Origin: Elymus sibiricus | Taxonomy: Eukaryota; Streptophyta; Magnoliopsida; Poales; Poaceae | Length of the DNA stretch: 64,000 bases | Reading direction: 5' to 3' | NCBI GenBank assembly: GCA_039707655.1 | Contig: CM077676.1 | Span: forward strand, 374,546,114-374,610,113 | In this document: positions 52,981 to 64,000 of the stretch, piece after piece | Numbering within the stretch: the stretch's first letter is position 1 | Layout: each line of letters starts with the position of its first letter | Translations under genes and position numbers: made by a program | Notes under the pieces: generated by a model | What the model saw: the letters and a program-made list of their open reading frames with translations, nothing else | Told to the model about the DNA's origin: nothing | The model's database searches: none

Positions 52981-55208
52981 AGTCGGTTGTACAAGACGAG
53001 AACACATAATTTCAGCCGCCAAAAGCTTTCAAACTTCTCGCTCACATCGAAATTTCTCGTGCCCGAAAGTTTAGCCCTACGATATTCCTCTTTTACCCCT
53101 GCCACATCAACGGAAAAGGGCTGCTTTGGTAACTCCATTGGTTTCCCCTCTTTGCCCCCAACATTCTAACCCAGAACCACTCCCCTCCCCGGCTCCCCCT
53201 CCCTCCCCCAAGCCACCAAATCTAGTCCTCCACTGCGGCGGTGCACCTCACACCCCGCCGGATCTACCTTCCGCACCTTGGAACCCCCAACTGCTAACTC
53301 ACCACTGCACCAGAGCCGCTTCAGCGACTGGCTTGTCCACCGCACCGGATCTCCTTGACCGCCATCATGGTCCAGCGCACTGGATCTGCTTCATTGGCGC
53401 CCTCGTCCACCACAGTGTAGGTCCTTCATCGACGCCCTCGTCTGCCACATCGCTGGCCCTTCATAGAAGCCCTCGTCCGTCGTAATAGATCCGCCTCACC
53501 GAAAGCACGGTACACCATGCCGGATGTGCTTCGCCGTCGCCTTTGTCCACTACACCGGACCCGCTCCACGGACGCCATATTCAACTCCACTGGCCCAGCT
53601 TTACTGCCGCAGCCGCCTCATCAGGTTATTTCAATTAGTACTCCTTTGGTTTTTTTCGTCTTTGTTGTACAACAGTTCACTTACCACAGATCGGCTATCT
53701 TAGATGTTGACAGGTGCCACACCTAAGCACCGGAGCCGCTTCACCAACGGCGACAGCCGTCCCAACACAACCGCAACACGAGCACCATCGAGGAGCTTTC
53801 ACGTATGACAACGATGCCCATACGTCGCCGAGAATCAGGTACTATTCTCCAACGGCCGGCGCCTACATTCACCTTCTTAGCATAAGCACCTCACCTTCGA
53901 ATTTCTTCAGGGCATCATTCAATTTTTTATGAGAGGCGTTATTCTGCTTGCACCTGTAGGTCCAAATGTGTGGTAGTGAACAGGTTATATGTGCTAAATT
54001 ACAAATCAGTGCACCTGTAGTTACAATGCTTTTTCTTTGTCCTAAGTATTACTGTACTTCCTAGATATTACTACCTCCTATTTTACTTCCTGCATGCTAT
54101 ATTTATGATAATGGTGTTATTCTGATGTCACCTCTTGGTTACAATTATTGTACTGGACTGCTTCTATGCTCTCTATGCTAAATTATACATCAGCAAACTA
54201 GCTTGTAGTTCCGCTGCTTTTGGTTCGTCTTAACCTACATTTTTCAATGCTAGCTATTACCGCACTGCTCCGAGCCTCTGTTCATAACTTTTTTGTGCGT
54301 TATTGATCTTCCCAAGTTGCATGACTAATTTGTTGCTTTTATTCATTATGGAGCTGCCAACCGCATGAAGAAAAATGCTTTTTATTTTGGGGCTGGCACC
54401 TCGAACAAGCATAAAAATAGAGTGAAGCACACATATTGTCGTGTAAGCACACACCCTTCTTTCATTAGTTTAGATGAATCATTCATGTTCAATTTGAACA
54501 GTGCACCTCGAACAAGAATAAACTACAACGACTAGGTTTGCATGCACGGGATGCTGACGACATCTTCAAAGAACATTGCAACAGCAGCGAGCCTTCACAG
54601 CGACATATGGTAAGCCAGTGTGTTTAAGTTACTGTGAAATGTCATGCATGTGGGCTGCTTTCTTGGCTTGTGCCCTCAACCTGTAATCCTAAGAATTACA
54701 AATAGTTCAGTTGCCTGCTTTGCTGTATTGCTTGATTAGAATGCATGTTTGTTACTCCCTCCGTAAACTAATATAAGAGCGTTTAGATCACTACTTTAGT
54801 AATCTATAAACACTCTTATATTAGTTTACAGAGGGAGTACTTGTTAGGCTATACCTGAGTTGGCCAATGTGTTAGAAGTGCCTGCCGTACTATCGTAAAG
54901 AAATGCATGCCTACTTCATTTGACTCCTTAACTTTTCCTATGAACTCCATCACAAGACTGTCTTGCTAGTTTATATGAGGCCACACTATTTAAGTGCTTT
55001 CCCAGAATATTTCAATTGTTTATATGCTTGGGCAACTTAAATATAGCGGTGGCACACTGCCTTTCATCTAACCATTTTAATTTGTTTTCGGCTGATGCAC
55101 TTTCGAACCATTCAAATATAGCTTGCCATCCTTGGAAATAATTCGTATGTAGTTTACCATGTAAGCTTACTGCCTGGATCATGTGATAACTATCTATTAC
55201 TTATGTCC
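52981..55208 (+). other. Exon-like, gene-like region of unknown identity
   Basis: A C-rich stretch (53160-53620) repeats CCGGATCTGCTTCA/CGCCCTCGTCC-type words, followed by acceptor-like sites (ACAG at 53713, TTCAG at 53910, AACAG at 54502) and donor-like GTAAGCC at 54609. The pieces read as a spliced transcript leading to the ORF at 55209. I could not connect the frames confidently and do not recognise a product. The Stowaway MITE at 54755 would lie in the last intron. Confidence 0.35.
54755..54837. mobile_element. Stowaway (Tc1/mariner) MITE, 83 bp
   Basis: CTCCCTCCGTAAACTAATAT at the left is mirrored by ATATTAGTTTACAGAGGGAG at the right, flanked by TA target duplications (54753-54754 and 54838-54839). 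The whole element folds as a near-perfect hairpin around TTTAGATCACTACTTTAG. Confidence 0.95.
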
Positions 55209-55569
55209 AGCGGAAACCTTTCAGGATGTAGTTCAAACTAGGACACAATGTACACCCCCAGGATCTATTTGTGGAAGCAGTGCGCCATCCATGTTACCAG
55301 ATGGTAGCAATTCAGAGGCAACCCTGTTGGAGAGCACAGATATTATAGTTCTTGAGGCTCTACTAGAGGCAGAAAGAGAGGGTGTGGCTGCCATGAATGA
55401 GGTAATCCTGATCATGAGGCTGGAAATTATACAATTAGCTGCACGCATTATACAAGCAAACCAAGATGTGGAGCAAGTAAGACAGTCGCATTTGGAGACG
55501 GGGAAGGTCCTGCTGCTTATGCTATCTGAAGCCCAGGCTAATCCTAGTTCTTCTTTAGATACAAGTTGA
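55209..55569 (+). CDS. Hypothetical protein, last exon, amphipathic helix
   Basis: The frame is open from a TATGTCCAG acceptor to TGA, ~119 residues. After a Ser/Thr/Pro-rich start, residues from EALLEAEREGVAAMNEV through QVRQSHLETGKVLLLMLSEA form one long amphipathic, possibly coiled-coil helix. There is no known domain. The absence of stops in a repeat-rich neighbourhood hints at real coding, but the start codon and upstream exons are not established. Confidence 0.4.
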
Positions 55570-56158
55570 AATTGTCATTAGATTAGTATACTTGCATGTT
55601 GTGTCATGTTTGTGAATGGATTATGTTGTAAGACCCCTTATTTGTTGTCCATGTCTTGTAATGATCTGATTTTCTTAGGCGAGGCAATCCTCAGTACTTG
55701 TAGGAGTGGACATAAGGTGAACTGTTTTTCGTGTGAGCAGATTGTGTTGGATGAAATAACTGTTTGACTCAAAGTGGATTCAACCTTCTGAATTCAAGTA
55801 TCATGGCATTTGTAAATCATATTCATATATAAAGGTGGAATGCATCATTGTTGTGCTATTGAACATATCTAAGAAAACATAGAATGATTTATAAAGATTC
55901 GTAATCGAATACAAAATGGATTCGAATTTAGTTGCCAGGGTAAACGTGAATGCTTATTCTCCCAAAATTCGAAAGAAACGGCAAAACACCCACTCCCACG
56001 CCGGCTGCCCGGAACCAGTGTTTGGGAGATGGAAATTACTATCTACCCCTGACACGCACAACCTATCGGCCCGATTTCCACTGCTCTAAATAGGGATAGG
56101 TTTGTAACTTCACTCAGACATGACACGACCGCCTCTCACCCCATTCAGACACGGTGGG
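55570..56158. other. 3' flank of the hypothetical gene, no further feature
   Basis: A/T-rich DNA gives way to ordinary unique-looking sequence up to the Copia LTR. GTGGG (56154-56158) would be the left target duplication of that element; its partner is outside the window. Confidence 0.4.
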
Positions 56159-57569
56159 TGTAGGAGATATGCCCTAGAGGCAATAATAAATGTTATTGTT
56201 TATCTCCATGTTCATAATTATGTTTATGTTACATGCTATAACTGATATGGTTCTCGAGTCTACAATAACCACGAGGCTCGGAGGAAGACTCATATGCACG
56301 TGTGGAATAATAAACGGTAAAATGTATTCCTAGTCTGGCCTCTAAGACTAGCTCAAGTGTTGCATGATGATTACGTTTTCCTGATCATAGGCATGGATAT
56401 GCCGGCAACTTTGAGGGCACAATGTTAGAAGAACATTTGTGTTGAATCGACCCGAATTGATGTTATGCTATGAGATACATTCGTCACAAGTTAATGGTTA
56501 ATAACACAGAGAAAGTTAACGTTTGCATAATTCCTTAGACCATGAGAGTGTCGAGTTTCTTCATGCTTGCTTCATGAACTTTGGGGTTTGTTAAACGTCA
56601 TCCGTAAATGGGTGGCTATTACGGCGGCTTACGGGTTCATGGAAAAGTGTGTCAAGGGACTTGATAACTCAAGATTGGGATTTGCTCCTCCGACGATGGA
56701 GAGATATCTCTGGGCCCTCTTGGTGTTACGGTATCCACCATCATCTGGCCAGACACATTGTGATTTGATCACAGGGATGCCGGAACACGGGAACGAGAAA
56801 AGAGAACAAAACCGGTAACGAGGTAACTAGCATAGTGGACAAGTTGTTGATCCACAGGGATGCCGATAAATCTCACCTCGGGTATTTGTAACATATCGCG
56901 AAGCAACAGGAATAGCACACGACAACTAGAGGTTCACTCGAATATTTATTCGTGTGGGTATAGGGGTCAATATGGGTGTCCACGGCTCCGATGTTGATCA
57001 TTGATCGGAAAGAGTTCCGGTCATATCTATGCTTCACCGAACCTATAGGGTCACATGCTTAAGGGTCATCTATCTGCTGAATACTAGACAGGGAGTCTGA
57101 GAGAAAGTCACCGGAAAAGTTTCGGAGACAGCGGAAAAGTTCCGGAGAGAGAACACCGGAATAGTTTCGGTAAAACTGAAAAGTTGTTTCAGGGTATACC
57201 ATTGAGTCAAATTGGTTTCGGCACACGTCTGGAAATTCTTGGAGGGTGCCAGAATTCTTCTGGAAACTTCTGGGATTTTTCCGGGATAAAAACCGAAAAT
57301 GTTCCGGAGCTGCCGGAACCGGTTTGGTTGCTTTTCGCAAATGAAAATCACTAATCCAGAATTGTTTCGAAATGCATCCAAAATCATTTTAGTGGGTACT
57401 GGAATTATTCTAAGACCCACAGAAATATTTTCGGATTTAACGGTCGCGGAAAAATGTTTCCGTGAATAGTTAAAGTGCTTTTTGGGTGGCTTCTTGGAGA
57501 AGCCACCTTGAGGGCCTTTTGGTATTTTTCCCCTTGGCTTCTTGGAGAAGCCACCCTTGGGCTTGGCCG

Positions 57570-57577
57570 ATAAATAG
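57570..57577 (+). promoter_or_regulatory. TATA-like box of the Copia LTR
   Basis: ATAAATAG in the context CCGATAAATAGGGG is the best TATA candidate in the LTR, ~0.7 kb before its end. Confidence 0.45.
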
Positions 57578-57889
57578 GGGTGGAGGGTCTGCCTAAAGAC
57601 ACACTCTTTCTCAACATACACATGCCATGACATTTCTGGCTTCTCTCTCCCTCCCAGCGAAATAGTTTCGTAGAGCCGAAAGGCTGTCTGGGTTCCGGTG
57701 GGAACTAGTTCTGGACGGCGAAGCCCTGCCGGATAGATGACACCGTATGTGTGCAACCCCGTAGAGAGGTCGTAGGTTCGATCTTTTTGCCCGAGGGGCT
57801 GTTCGAGGGTCCTCCCGAAGGGCTGTCCGAGTTACTGTCCGAGTTTCGGGGGTCCTCCCGAAGGGCTGTCCGAGTTACTGTCTGTGAGG

Positions 57890-58103
57890 CCTCCCGGAGG
57901 GCTGTCCGAGGATCCGTCCGGTGGGACTATCCAAAGGACTGTCCAGAGGCCTCCCGGAGGGCTGTTCGAGGATCCGTCCGGTGGGACTATCCGAGGGACC
58001 GTCCAGAGGCCTCCCGAAGGGCTGTCCGAGGATCCGTCCGGTGGGACTATCCGAGGGACTGTCCAGAGGCCTCCCGAAGGGCTGTCAGGCGATCCGTCCG
58101 GTG
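57890..58103 (+). repeat. 60-bp tandem repeat in the Copia LTR, ~3.5 copies
   Basis: Units start at 57890, 57950, 58010 and 58070 with CCTCCCGGAGGGCTGT, then GATCCGTCCGGTGGGACTAT. Related shorter CGAAGGGCTGTCCGAGTTAC units precede it from 57790. It lies in the probable leader part of the LTR, downstream of the TATA-like box. Confidence 0.92.
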
Positions 58104-58305
58104 AGCTAACGAGGTAGTACATCCTCGTGGTTGGGAGGTTGTAAATCCTAGCTGCGGGGATCTACACCAACGATCTACATCGACTCTACTTCCGCTGCGC
58201 TACGATTCGATAACGATCAGATCAAACCCTGTATGCATCTCCATAGTGATCCTGGGCGTGCTCGCAGTTCCGGAAATTTTTGTTTTCTGCTGCGTTCCCC
58301 TTCAG

Positions 58306-58319
58306 TGGCATCAAGAGCC
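58306..58319 (+). other. Primer binding site of the Copia element (Met-tRNA type, altered)
   Basis: TGGCATCAAGAGCC is a close variant of TGGTATCAGAGC, directly after the LTR end. Confidence 0.7.
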
Positions 58320-59659
58320 GTGCTATGCGTAGATGCAGGTTACGATCTAGAATACATAGAGATGTATGGGTGTTGCACAATATAATTTGTAGTAGATGAG
58401 TTCTATTACTGAAAATTATTTGTGCGGGTAGCAGATGAAATCTGTTACCCGATGTTCTTGTTGCTTCCCTGGAATTTGCATATTTCTGATCTTGATAACA
58501 GCATGGTGGAATTTCAAAGTTCTGACAATCCGCAATCCTGATTGATCAATGAAGTGCTAACAGTTCGTTGAATTCCACCATAGTTAGAGAGAAAGATGAA
58601 ATTTCGCAGACAAAAGGGCAATGCAGATATGATCTGCATGGGGGTCATGCGTATGAAGAAGTTCAGTATGGGGCTCGAGATTTTATTATCTCGTGTTTCA
58701 TACACCCCGCAAAGTTAATCTAGCGACTTGAATAATCATACTTGATGATGAACGTTGGTAGCTTCGGTTTGTTTCGAAACCATAGAAGCCACGTAAAATG
58801 AAATTTTGTATGAACCGATTAGAGGTGTCTAACTTGGTTTTGCAGGATGTCCATGTGATGTGGTATAGCAATGCTCATATTAATTTGATTATGTATGAGA
58901 TGACTATATAATGTAAATTAACATGACCTGCGTGTCATGATTCGGCATGATGGCTGCAGCCATATGATTGTCACTTTAATGACCTGCGTGTCAACCTTAA
59001 GTAATGCACTTATTTTATTAGCTATAGAGATAGCAATATTATTTGGTGCATCGACAAGGTGGTGGCAATCTTCGCAAAGGTGAACACCGACGCGAATGCC
59101 GAAGATGAAGAAATAAAAGATTTCTCCATCAGAAAGGGCTATACCATATCATGCTATTATGAATTGCCTGAGATGTTTATCCCTTATGATGCACCCTTTT
59201 TTGATTACGCGGTAGTCGCTTTTTATTAGGGTGATCTCTCACAAAATATCAAGTGGTTAGTGTTCTCCCAAGTGTAGCACCGTCACGGCACCTATCTCTT
59301 CGGGGTATCACAGGATCTCCCTGGGTACGAACGATTAGTGAAGTGTGAGGCGGGTGAGTTGAGACCTCGCAGCAAGATCACTTGGTTGTCTTGACGTTCT
59401 GGAAGGATCTCCCTGAGCTCGGAACACGCCCATCGAAAGATGAACAAGAGTCACATAGAGATGTGATCGACAAGTTTGCCTACCGATTGAAGTTCGCGCC
59501 ATCAGTGTTCATCTCGTTCAATGGCGTTGAATGGAAATGCGGGTCTTGAATCACTCACAATCAATTATTGGAGATATTGATTTGAGTGGGAGCGCACTGT
59601 AGAATTAACTTGTTTAATTCTCAGTGCAATTAATTATGAACTCTGTCTAAGTGTTATAT
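58320..59659 (+). other. Untranslated leader of the Copia element
   Basis: No coding frame is visible. A short direct repeat (AATGACCTGCGTGTCA near 58924 and 58978) is present. Words such as TTTGATTACGCGGTAGT are, as I remember them, typical of leaders of this Copia group. Confidence 0.55.
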
Positions 59660-60520
59660 GCATAATAGTTATAGAAGAATGGCTCACGTTTCCACCTTCC
59701 CTGTTAAAATTGAATAAGCTATTAAATATCTGGTTAAAACTTTATGGTTGGTAACGTAATGTGAGGATTGTCCTCAAAAGTGCCGAGAAGGATTTTGTCC
59801 TATCACATGCTTTTGGTATTCTCCCGCTAATGCTATGGATAATGTGACTCTCATCCTTCGATCCAAAAGCTAGAATTCCGTTACGGTCAAGTGCAATATG
59901 TTTGCTTCCATGAGACCCGAACTTCAAAAGTTTGGGATAGCTATGTGATATTCATGGAACTGAAAATTAGTTTCAGATACAAACAAAGGCTAGAAGATAT
60001 GGGATATCCAAAGCAATGTTTGTTTTGCAAATTATTAGTAAAGTGTTTACTATGCATTTGACAGATAAGAGAGGGATCCAGAAGAACGCCTGTCATATGA
60101 TGAAAGGTGAATAAAACAACAACTTAAAGAGAAAGGAAATGTGTAAAGGGTGTTAGTATGACTTACACACCTAGGAAGTCCGGGGCTAATGCCACTCTTT
60201 AAATTGGATGCTTCTTCTGAGAGTAGGAGAAATACTAAAAGTTAAACCGATAGAAGTATAAAGGCAAAAAGGAAAGAAGACTGGAATGTCCAGCTCATGT
60301 ATGAAAGTCATACAAGTTATTGATGTATGGAAGGCTGGTCAAAAGAAATAGTTCTTGAGAATTATGATTAAACATGTTAATCACTGATTCTTGGGTATTG
60401 TGAGTTGATCACAGAGATACCCGCTCGATTGCATTCTGTTGCGACTCAATGCAAGAACTACTACGGCCTAAAAGACTTGCCGGAGTGAGGTTTAGATACG
60501 CGCTGGGAACATAGTAAATG
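59660..60520 (+). pseudogene. Decayed gag of the Copia element
   Basis: Fragments resembling Copia gag appear in more than one frame, for example a helix-like SKQCLFCKLL stretch near 60015 and a KVNKTT segment near 60107, broken by many stops. The zinc knuckle is not recognisable. No full product is possible. Confidence 0.5.
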
Positions 60521-60523
60521 TTA

Positions 60524-60905
60524 CTATACCTTCCATCGGTGTATTACCTATGTATTTATTTTCATAAATTCATTTTTCGAGTTTCATACACTCTAGCCCA
60601 TTGCATAAGGTATCTTGCAAGAAGGTTGTTCATAAGAGAACTTTTGATGTTCGGTGTTATGAATAACATAAAGGGCCATACTTTCATTGTGAATGAGACG
60701 TATGTTATGAATATTGATAATAATACATTACCTCTGTATTTACTTTCATAATTCATTTTAGAGTTTTATACACTCTAGCCCATTTGCATAATGTTTGTTG
60801 CAAGAGTGTTGCTCATAAAAGAACAATTGTTGTTCAGTATTATGAATAACATAAGGGCCATACTTCCATCATGGATGGGACGTATGTTATGAATATTGAT
60901 GGTAA
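60524..60905 (+). repeat. ~182-bp tandem duplication in the Copia protease/pre-integrase zone
   Basis: The two copies share TACACTCTAGCCCA (ending 60600 and 60782), TTCATAAGAGAAC-like, TATGAATAACATAA and GACGTATGTTATGAATATTG (60698 and 60881) words. The copies have diverged by small indels, so the duplication is not recent. Confidence 0.85.
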
Positions 60906-63290
60906 TATGATACATCCATAACACTGACGCTAAATGTCACAAGACTAAAATAATACCACACATCTGTGGCACTGCATTTGGTCACATTGGAGAAACCCGC
61001 ATGGAGAAATTCCATAATGATGGATTTTGAAGTCGTTTGATTATGAATCATCTGACACTTGCAACTTTCCTCCGAAAAGTGAAGTGACTGAAATACCGTT
61101 CACGGGCCATAAGGAACGAGCAACGAACTTATTGGTGATCATACATTTTGATGTATGTAGTCCGATAAATGTTGTTGCTAGCAGTGGATTTATCTATCTT
61201 CAGAAATGACTCAAGTAGATATATGGATATTTACTTGATGAGACGTAAGTCTGGATCTTTTGAAATCATTCATCAGGTTTTCAAAAATGAAGTAGAAATT
61301 ATTGTAACAAGAAAATTATGTTTCTGCAAACTAGATTGTCGAAAGGAATATTTGAGTTACAAGTTTAGCGAATGTCTGATGAGTTGTGAAAAGAGTTTCA
61401 TAACTTACACCTCACGGAGCACCACTGTGAGTGGAATATCCGTGAATATGTAATCAAACCATTTATGACATGGTAAGATCAAAGATGACAGAAATCAATT
61501 TGCCATTATCCCTTTTAAAAGTAATGCTTTAGAGACTGTGGCTTTTACACTGAAAAGAGCACCATCAGGTCTGTTGAAATGACGCCATGGTATGGTACAC
61601 CCAACCATACTTTGTCTTTTCTTAACATTTGGAATATGGGGCTTGTGTAAAATATTTACAAACCTATTCCAAATCAGACAAGTACTACTTTGTAGGTTAT
61701 CCCAAGTAATTGGGAATTCCTCCACCACTATACCGAGGCAAAAATGTTTGCCACCAAGAACGGTATGCTTTTAAAGAGAATGGTTCTTGGAAAAAGGTGA
61801 GTGGGAGAACAGTGCAACTTGACAAGATAACAGTATCTTCGTCATCAAATCAAAGGAAAGAAACCTTGGAAGTAATTCCAGAGTTTCCTACTGCGACTGA
61901 TACGGAAGCCTCTACATGAGATGTATGGACTTCGGTCGAACTTGCAACTGAACCACGTAGGCAAAACTCGTGCAAACCTCTCAGGTGCGCAAGCGAGATA
62001 TTGTTGTTGGACAACAGTATACCTACGATACACAAGGAAGCATTGATGGGCCCTGACTCCAGAATTGGCTAAATGCCAATATAATCCGACATAGTTTCCA
62101 TAAATGATTCAAGATTATATCTCGATAAACCCTTCGGAAGACTTAGAGTCTAACGAACATTAATGGAACTATAAACTGATGTGGATAAAATGCTTTATCT
62201 ATAAAGCTTGACTTGTTGCAATAACAAGTTCAAAGAGTTGACTACGATGAGGTTGTCTCACCATAGCGATGCTTAAAGTCAGATCGGGTTAAACTAGCAA
62301 TCAATACATATTTCAAGCTTGAGATATGATACATGGATGCCAAAAGGATTTCCATGTGATGGAAATGCAACCTAGTACTTGCATGTGGTACAGTCCAAGG
62401 TATTTTGTCAATCCAGAGGATGCTAGTAAGTATGCAAACTTCAGAGTTTCAGCAATGGACAGAAGAGAGCAAAATGGAGTTGGAATCTTCGTTTTTGATG
62501 AAATAGTCAAAAGAGTTTGATTTCATCAATGGGTAACGAAGATGCTTGTGGTTACAAGAAAGTAAGTGGGAGCATAATAATATTTCTTAAAACCTTGTGT
62601 GCTTGACACATTGTTGATTGGAAATAATATAAATTTCTTGACACGAATTAGGACTTCATTGAAAATAGTTTTCGATGAAGTGCTTGGGCTAAATAGCCTT
62701 GACATTAGGCATATTTATCTACGAGATAGAATTGCCTAATAGGCTAAAGCCAAAAATACATATTGACAAGATGCTAAAACAGTTTAGCATTAAAACGCCA
62801 AGGAGTGATTCTTGCCGAAGTCACATGGAAAGGGTTTTTGCAAGACTCGGTGTCCCAAGACACTGATGAGCAAAATACATGATGGAGATTCCACACACTT
62901 TCGTGTTTGGATTAATCATGTATTCCATGGTATGTAAAACAACCAGATATGTCCAGTACTCCCAAGGAGTTGCGAGTAAAGATACCAAAGTGATCAAAGT
63001 ACTGATCATGGGACAACCGTGGAAAATGTCATTAAGTACTAAAGTAGCACTGATGACATGTTTTCTCGCAAGCAGAGATTATGAAGTGCTCGTTGTAAGT
63101 AATTGCATCGATACAGTCTTCATCAATACTCCATGCGATTTTCGATTTAAGTTAAGGGTTTTGTGTAATACACGATATGGTGGCACGGTGTTTGGAAATC
63201 GTTCCAAACAGGTTACTGTGGCGAATTCTATAACTAAGGCTAAGTATGTTGCTGCTTTCAAAGCGACATAGAAGATGTTGAATCGTACAG
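60540..63290 (+). pseudogene. Decayed Copia pol (protease, integrase, reverse transcriptase, RNase H)
   Basis: Recognisable in order: a protease-end zone with the 182-bp duplication; the pre-integrase zinc-finger zone (CGTAFGHIGETRMEKFHN near 60970) with the Cys pair damaged; integrase core remnants (LLVIIHFDVCSPI, DIYLMRRKSGSFE; 61120-61330); a post-integrase segment (SGRTVQLDKI, near 61805); reverse transcriptase remnants (62280-62640), in which the YVDD catalytic motif has become CVLD; and RNase H remnants (62880-63270), where the usual TEAEY reads TKAKY. Frames change repeatedly and stops are numerous. It cannot make a polyprotein. Confidence 0.85.
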
Positions 63291-63599
63291 TTCGTTCATG
63301 AACTTAGTATGGTTCCAAGATGGCTTTGGTCAATGGAACACTATTGAAGATAGTTGCTCCATAGCTCAGTCTGAGGAATCAAGGTTTGACCAGTGATTCA
63401 CATATATACGAAGCCAAGTCCACACAAAATATGAATTTTATGAAAGCGTGAAAACGCGAGGATATGCAGAGATACACATGGAACTGAAGTTGTCAGATCT
63501 GTTGGACATCAGACTAGACCACATGCGAAGCATTTTTTTACACTGGTTTGCCATAGGTGTAAAGTGCATCAGCATTGACTAGATTATTGACTCTAGTGC

Positions 63600-63608
63600 A
63601 AGTGGGAA
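63600..63608 (+). other. Polypurine tract of the Copia element
   Basis: AAGTGGGAA, two bases before the 3' LTR, resembles the tracts of BARE-like Copia elements. Confidence 0.75.
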
Positions 63609-63610
63609 TC

Positions 63611-64000
63611 TGTAGGAGATATGCCCTAGAGGCAATAATAACTGTTATTGTTTATCTCCATGTTCATAATTATGTTTATGTTCCATGCTATAACTGCTAT
63701 GGTTCTCGAGTCTACAATAACCACGAGGCTCGGAGGAAGACTCATATGCACGTGTGGAATAATAAACGGTAAAATGTATTCCTAGTCTGGCATCTAAGAC
63801 TAGCTCAAGTGTTGCATGATGGTTCTGTTTTCCTGATCATAGGCATGGATATGCCGGCAACTTTGAGGGCACAATGTTAGAAGAACATTTGTGTTGAATC
63901 GACCCGAATTGATGTTATGCTATGAGATACATTCATCACAAGTTAATGGTTAATAACACAGAGAAAGTTAACGTTTGCATAATTCCTTAGACCATGAGAG
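63611..64000 (+). repeat. 3' LTR of the Copia element (first 390 bp)
   Basis: It is co-linear with 56159-56548 without indels and continues past the window end. Confidence 0.92.

Larger units (their letters stand above)
56159..58304 (+). repeat. 5' LTR of the Copia element
   Basis: It starts TGTAGGAG and ends CCTTCA before the primer binding site. The first 390 bp match the 3' LTR. Confidence 0.88.
56159..64000 (+). mobile_element. Copia LTR retrotransposon with decayed gag-pol, runs off the window
   Basis: A 2146-bp 5' LTR (56159-58304), a Copia-type primer binding site, a long leader, decayed gag and pol, a polypurine tract and the first 390 bp of the 3' LTR (from 63611) are present. The order protease, integrase, reverse transcriptase, RNase H identifies Copia. 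The LTR start TGTAGGAGATATGCCCTAGA places it near the Angela/BARE/Barbara group of Triticeae (name tentative). The LTRs differ at about 8 of 390 aligned sites (~2%), while pol is full of stops and frame changes. Confidence 0.92.

Noticed and set aside
57832..58122. Open frames on both strands over the Copia LTR 60-bp repeats
   Set aside because: A 60-bp unit is divisible by three, so any stop-free frame stays open; the products are simple repeats without known homologues.

Overview
The window looks like nuclear DNA of a Triticeae grass (wheat, Aegilops or barley relative). The evidence is the dense nesting of LTR retrotransposons and CACTA transposons, LTR ends typical of this tribe (a Gypsy LTR opening TGATACATCTCCAACG and a Copia LTR opening TGTAGGAGATATGCCC), a Stowaway MITE, and plant gene families (NAC, F-box/DUF295) with GT-AG introns. 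There is no bacterial or organellar gene organisation. Family names given for elements are from memory and are tentative.

Left block, 1-20.4 kb, is a three-level nest. A non-autonomous Gypsy element (1-4819) enters from the left and its 3' LTR is broken by a CACTA element starting at 4820. That CACTA is itself split by a complete LARD-type retrotransposon (6008-17178, minus strand) with 4.1-kb LTRs, a 3.0-kb non-coding core and a perfect TGTCG target duplication. The CACTA resumes at 17184 with three copies of a ~550-bp repeat; its right terminus and the rest of the Gypsy LTR are not visible.

Gene island, 21-30.3 kb, holds three minus-strand plant genes, each with premature stops: a three-exon NAC-domain gene (21065-22056), an F-box/DUF295 gene with a single internal TGA (23363-25217), and a more damaged F-box/DUF295 gene (27218-29017). 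A ~1.05-kb segment upstream of the first DUF295 gene is duplicated upstream of the second.

Right-centre block, 31.5-50.8 kb, is a second three-level nest that can be fully resolved. A Mutator-type TIR element (31480-50768, 9-bp target duplication with one mismatch) was split by a non-autonomous Gypsy element (31522-49735, TSD CATAC), which was split by a nearly complete 12.4-kb CACTA element (34442-46810, TSD GCA). The CACTA carries an uninterrupted 1155-aa transposase (TNP2 type) and a seven-exon second gene ending in a Ulp1-like cysteine protease domain, open except for one TGA. Between the two genes are an internal array of terminal-type repeats beside the second gene's TATA box and a plus-strand region that resembles an RNA polymerase III snRNA-type gene ending in a hairpin and a T run. 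This is the most unusual signal in the window.

Right end, 51-64 kb, holds a long GA/GT-rich low-complexity tract, an unidentified exon-like unit with a small helical ORF (55209-55569) and a clean Stowaway MITE, then a Copia element (56159 to beyond the end). Its LTRs differ by only ~2% over the visible 390 bp although its gag-pol is heavily decayed and has lost catalytic residues, so it was probably mobilised in trans.
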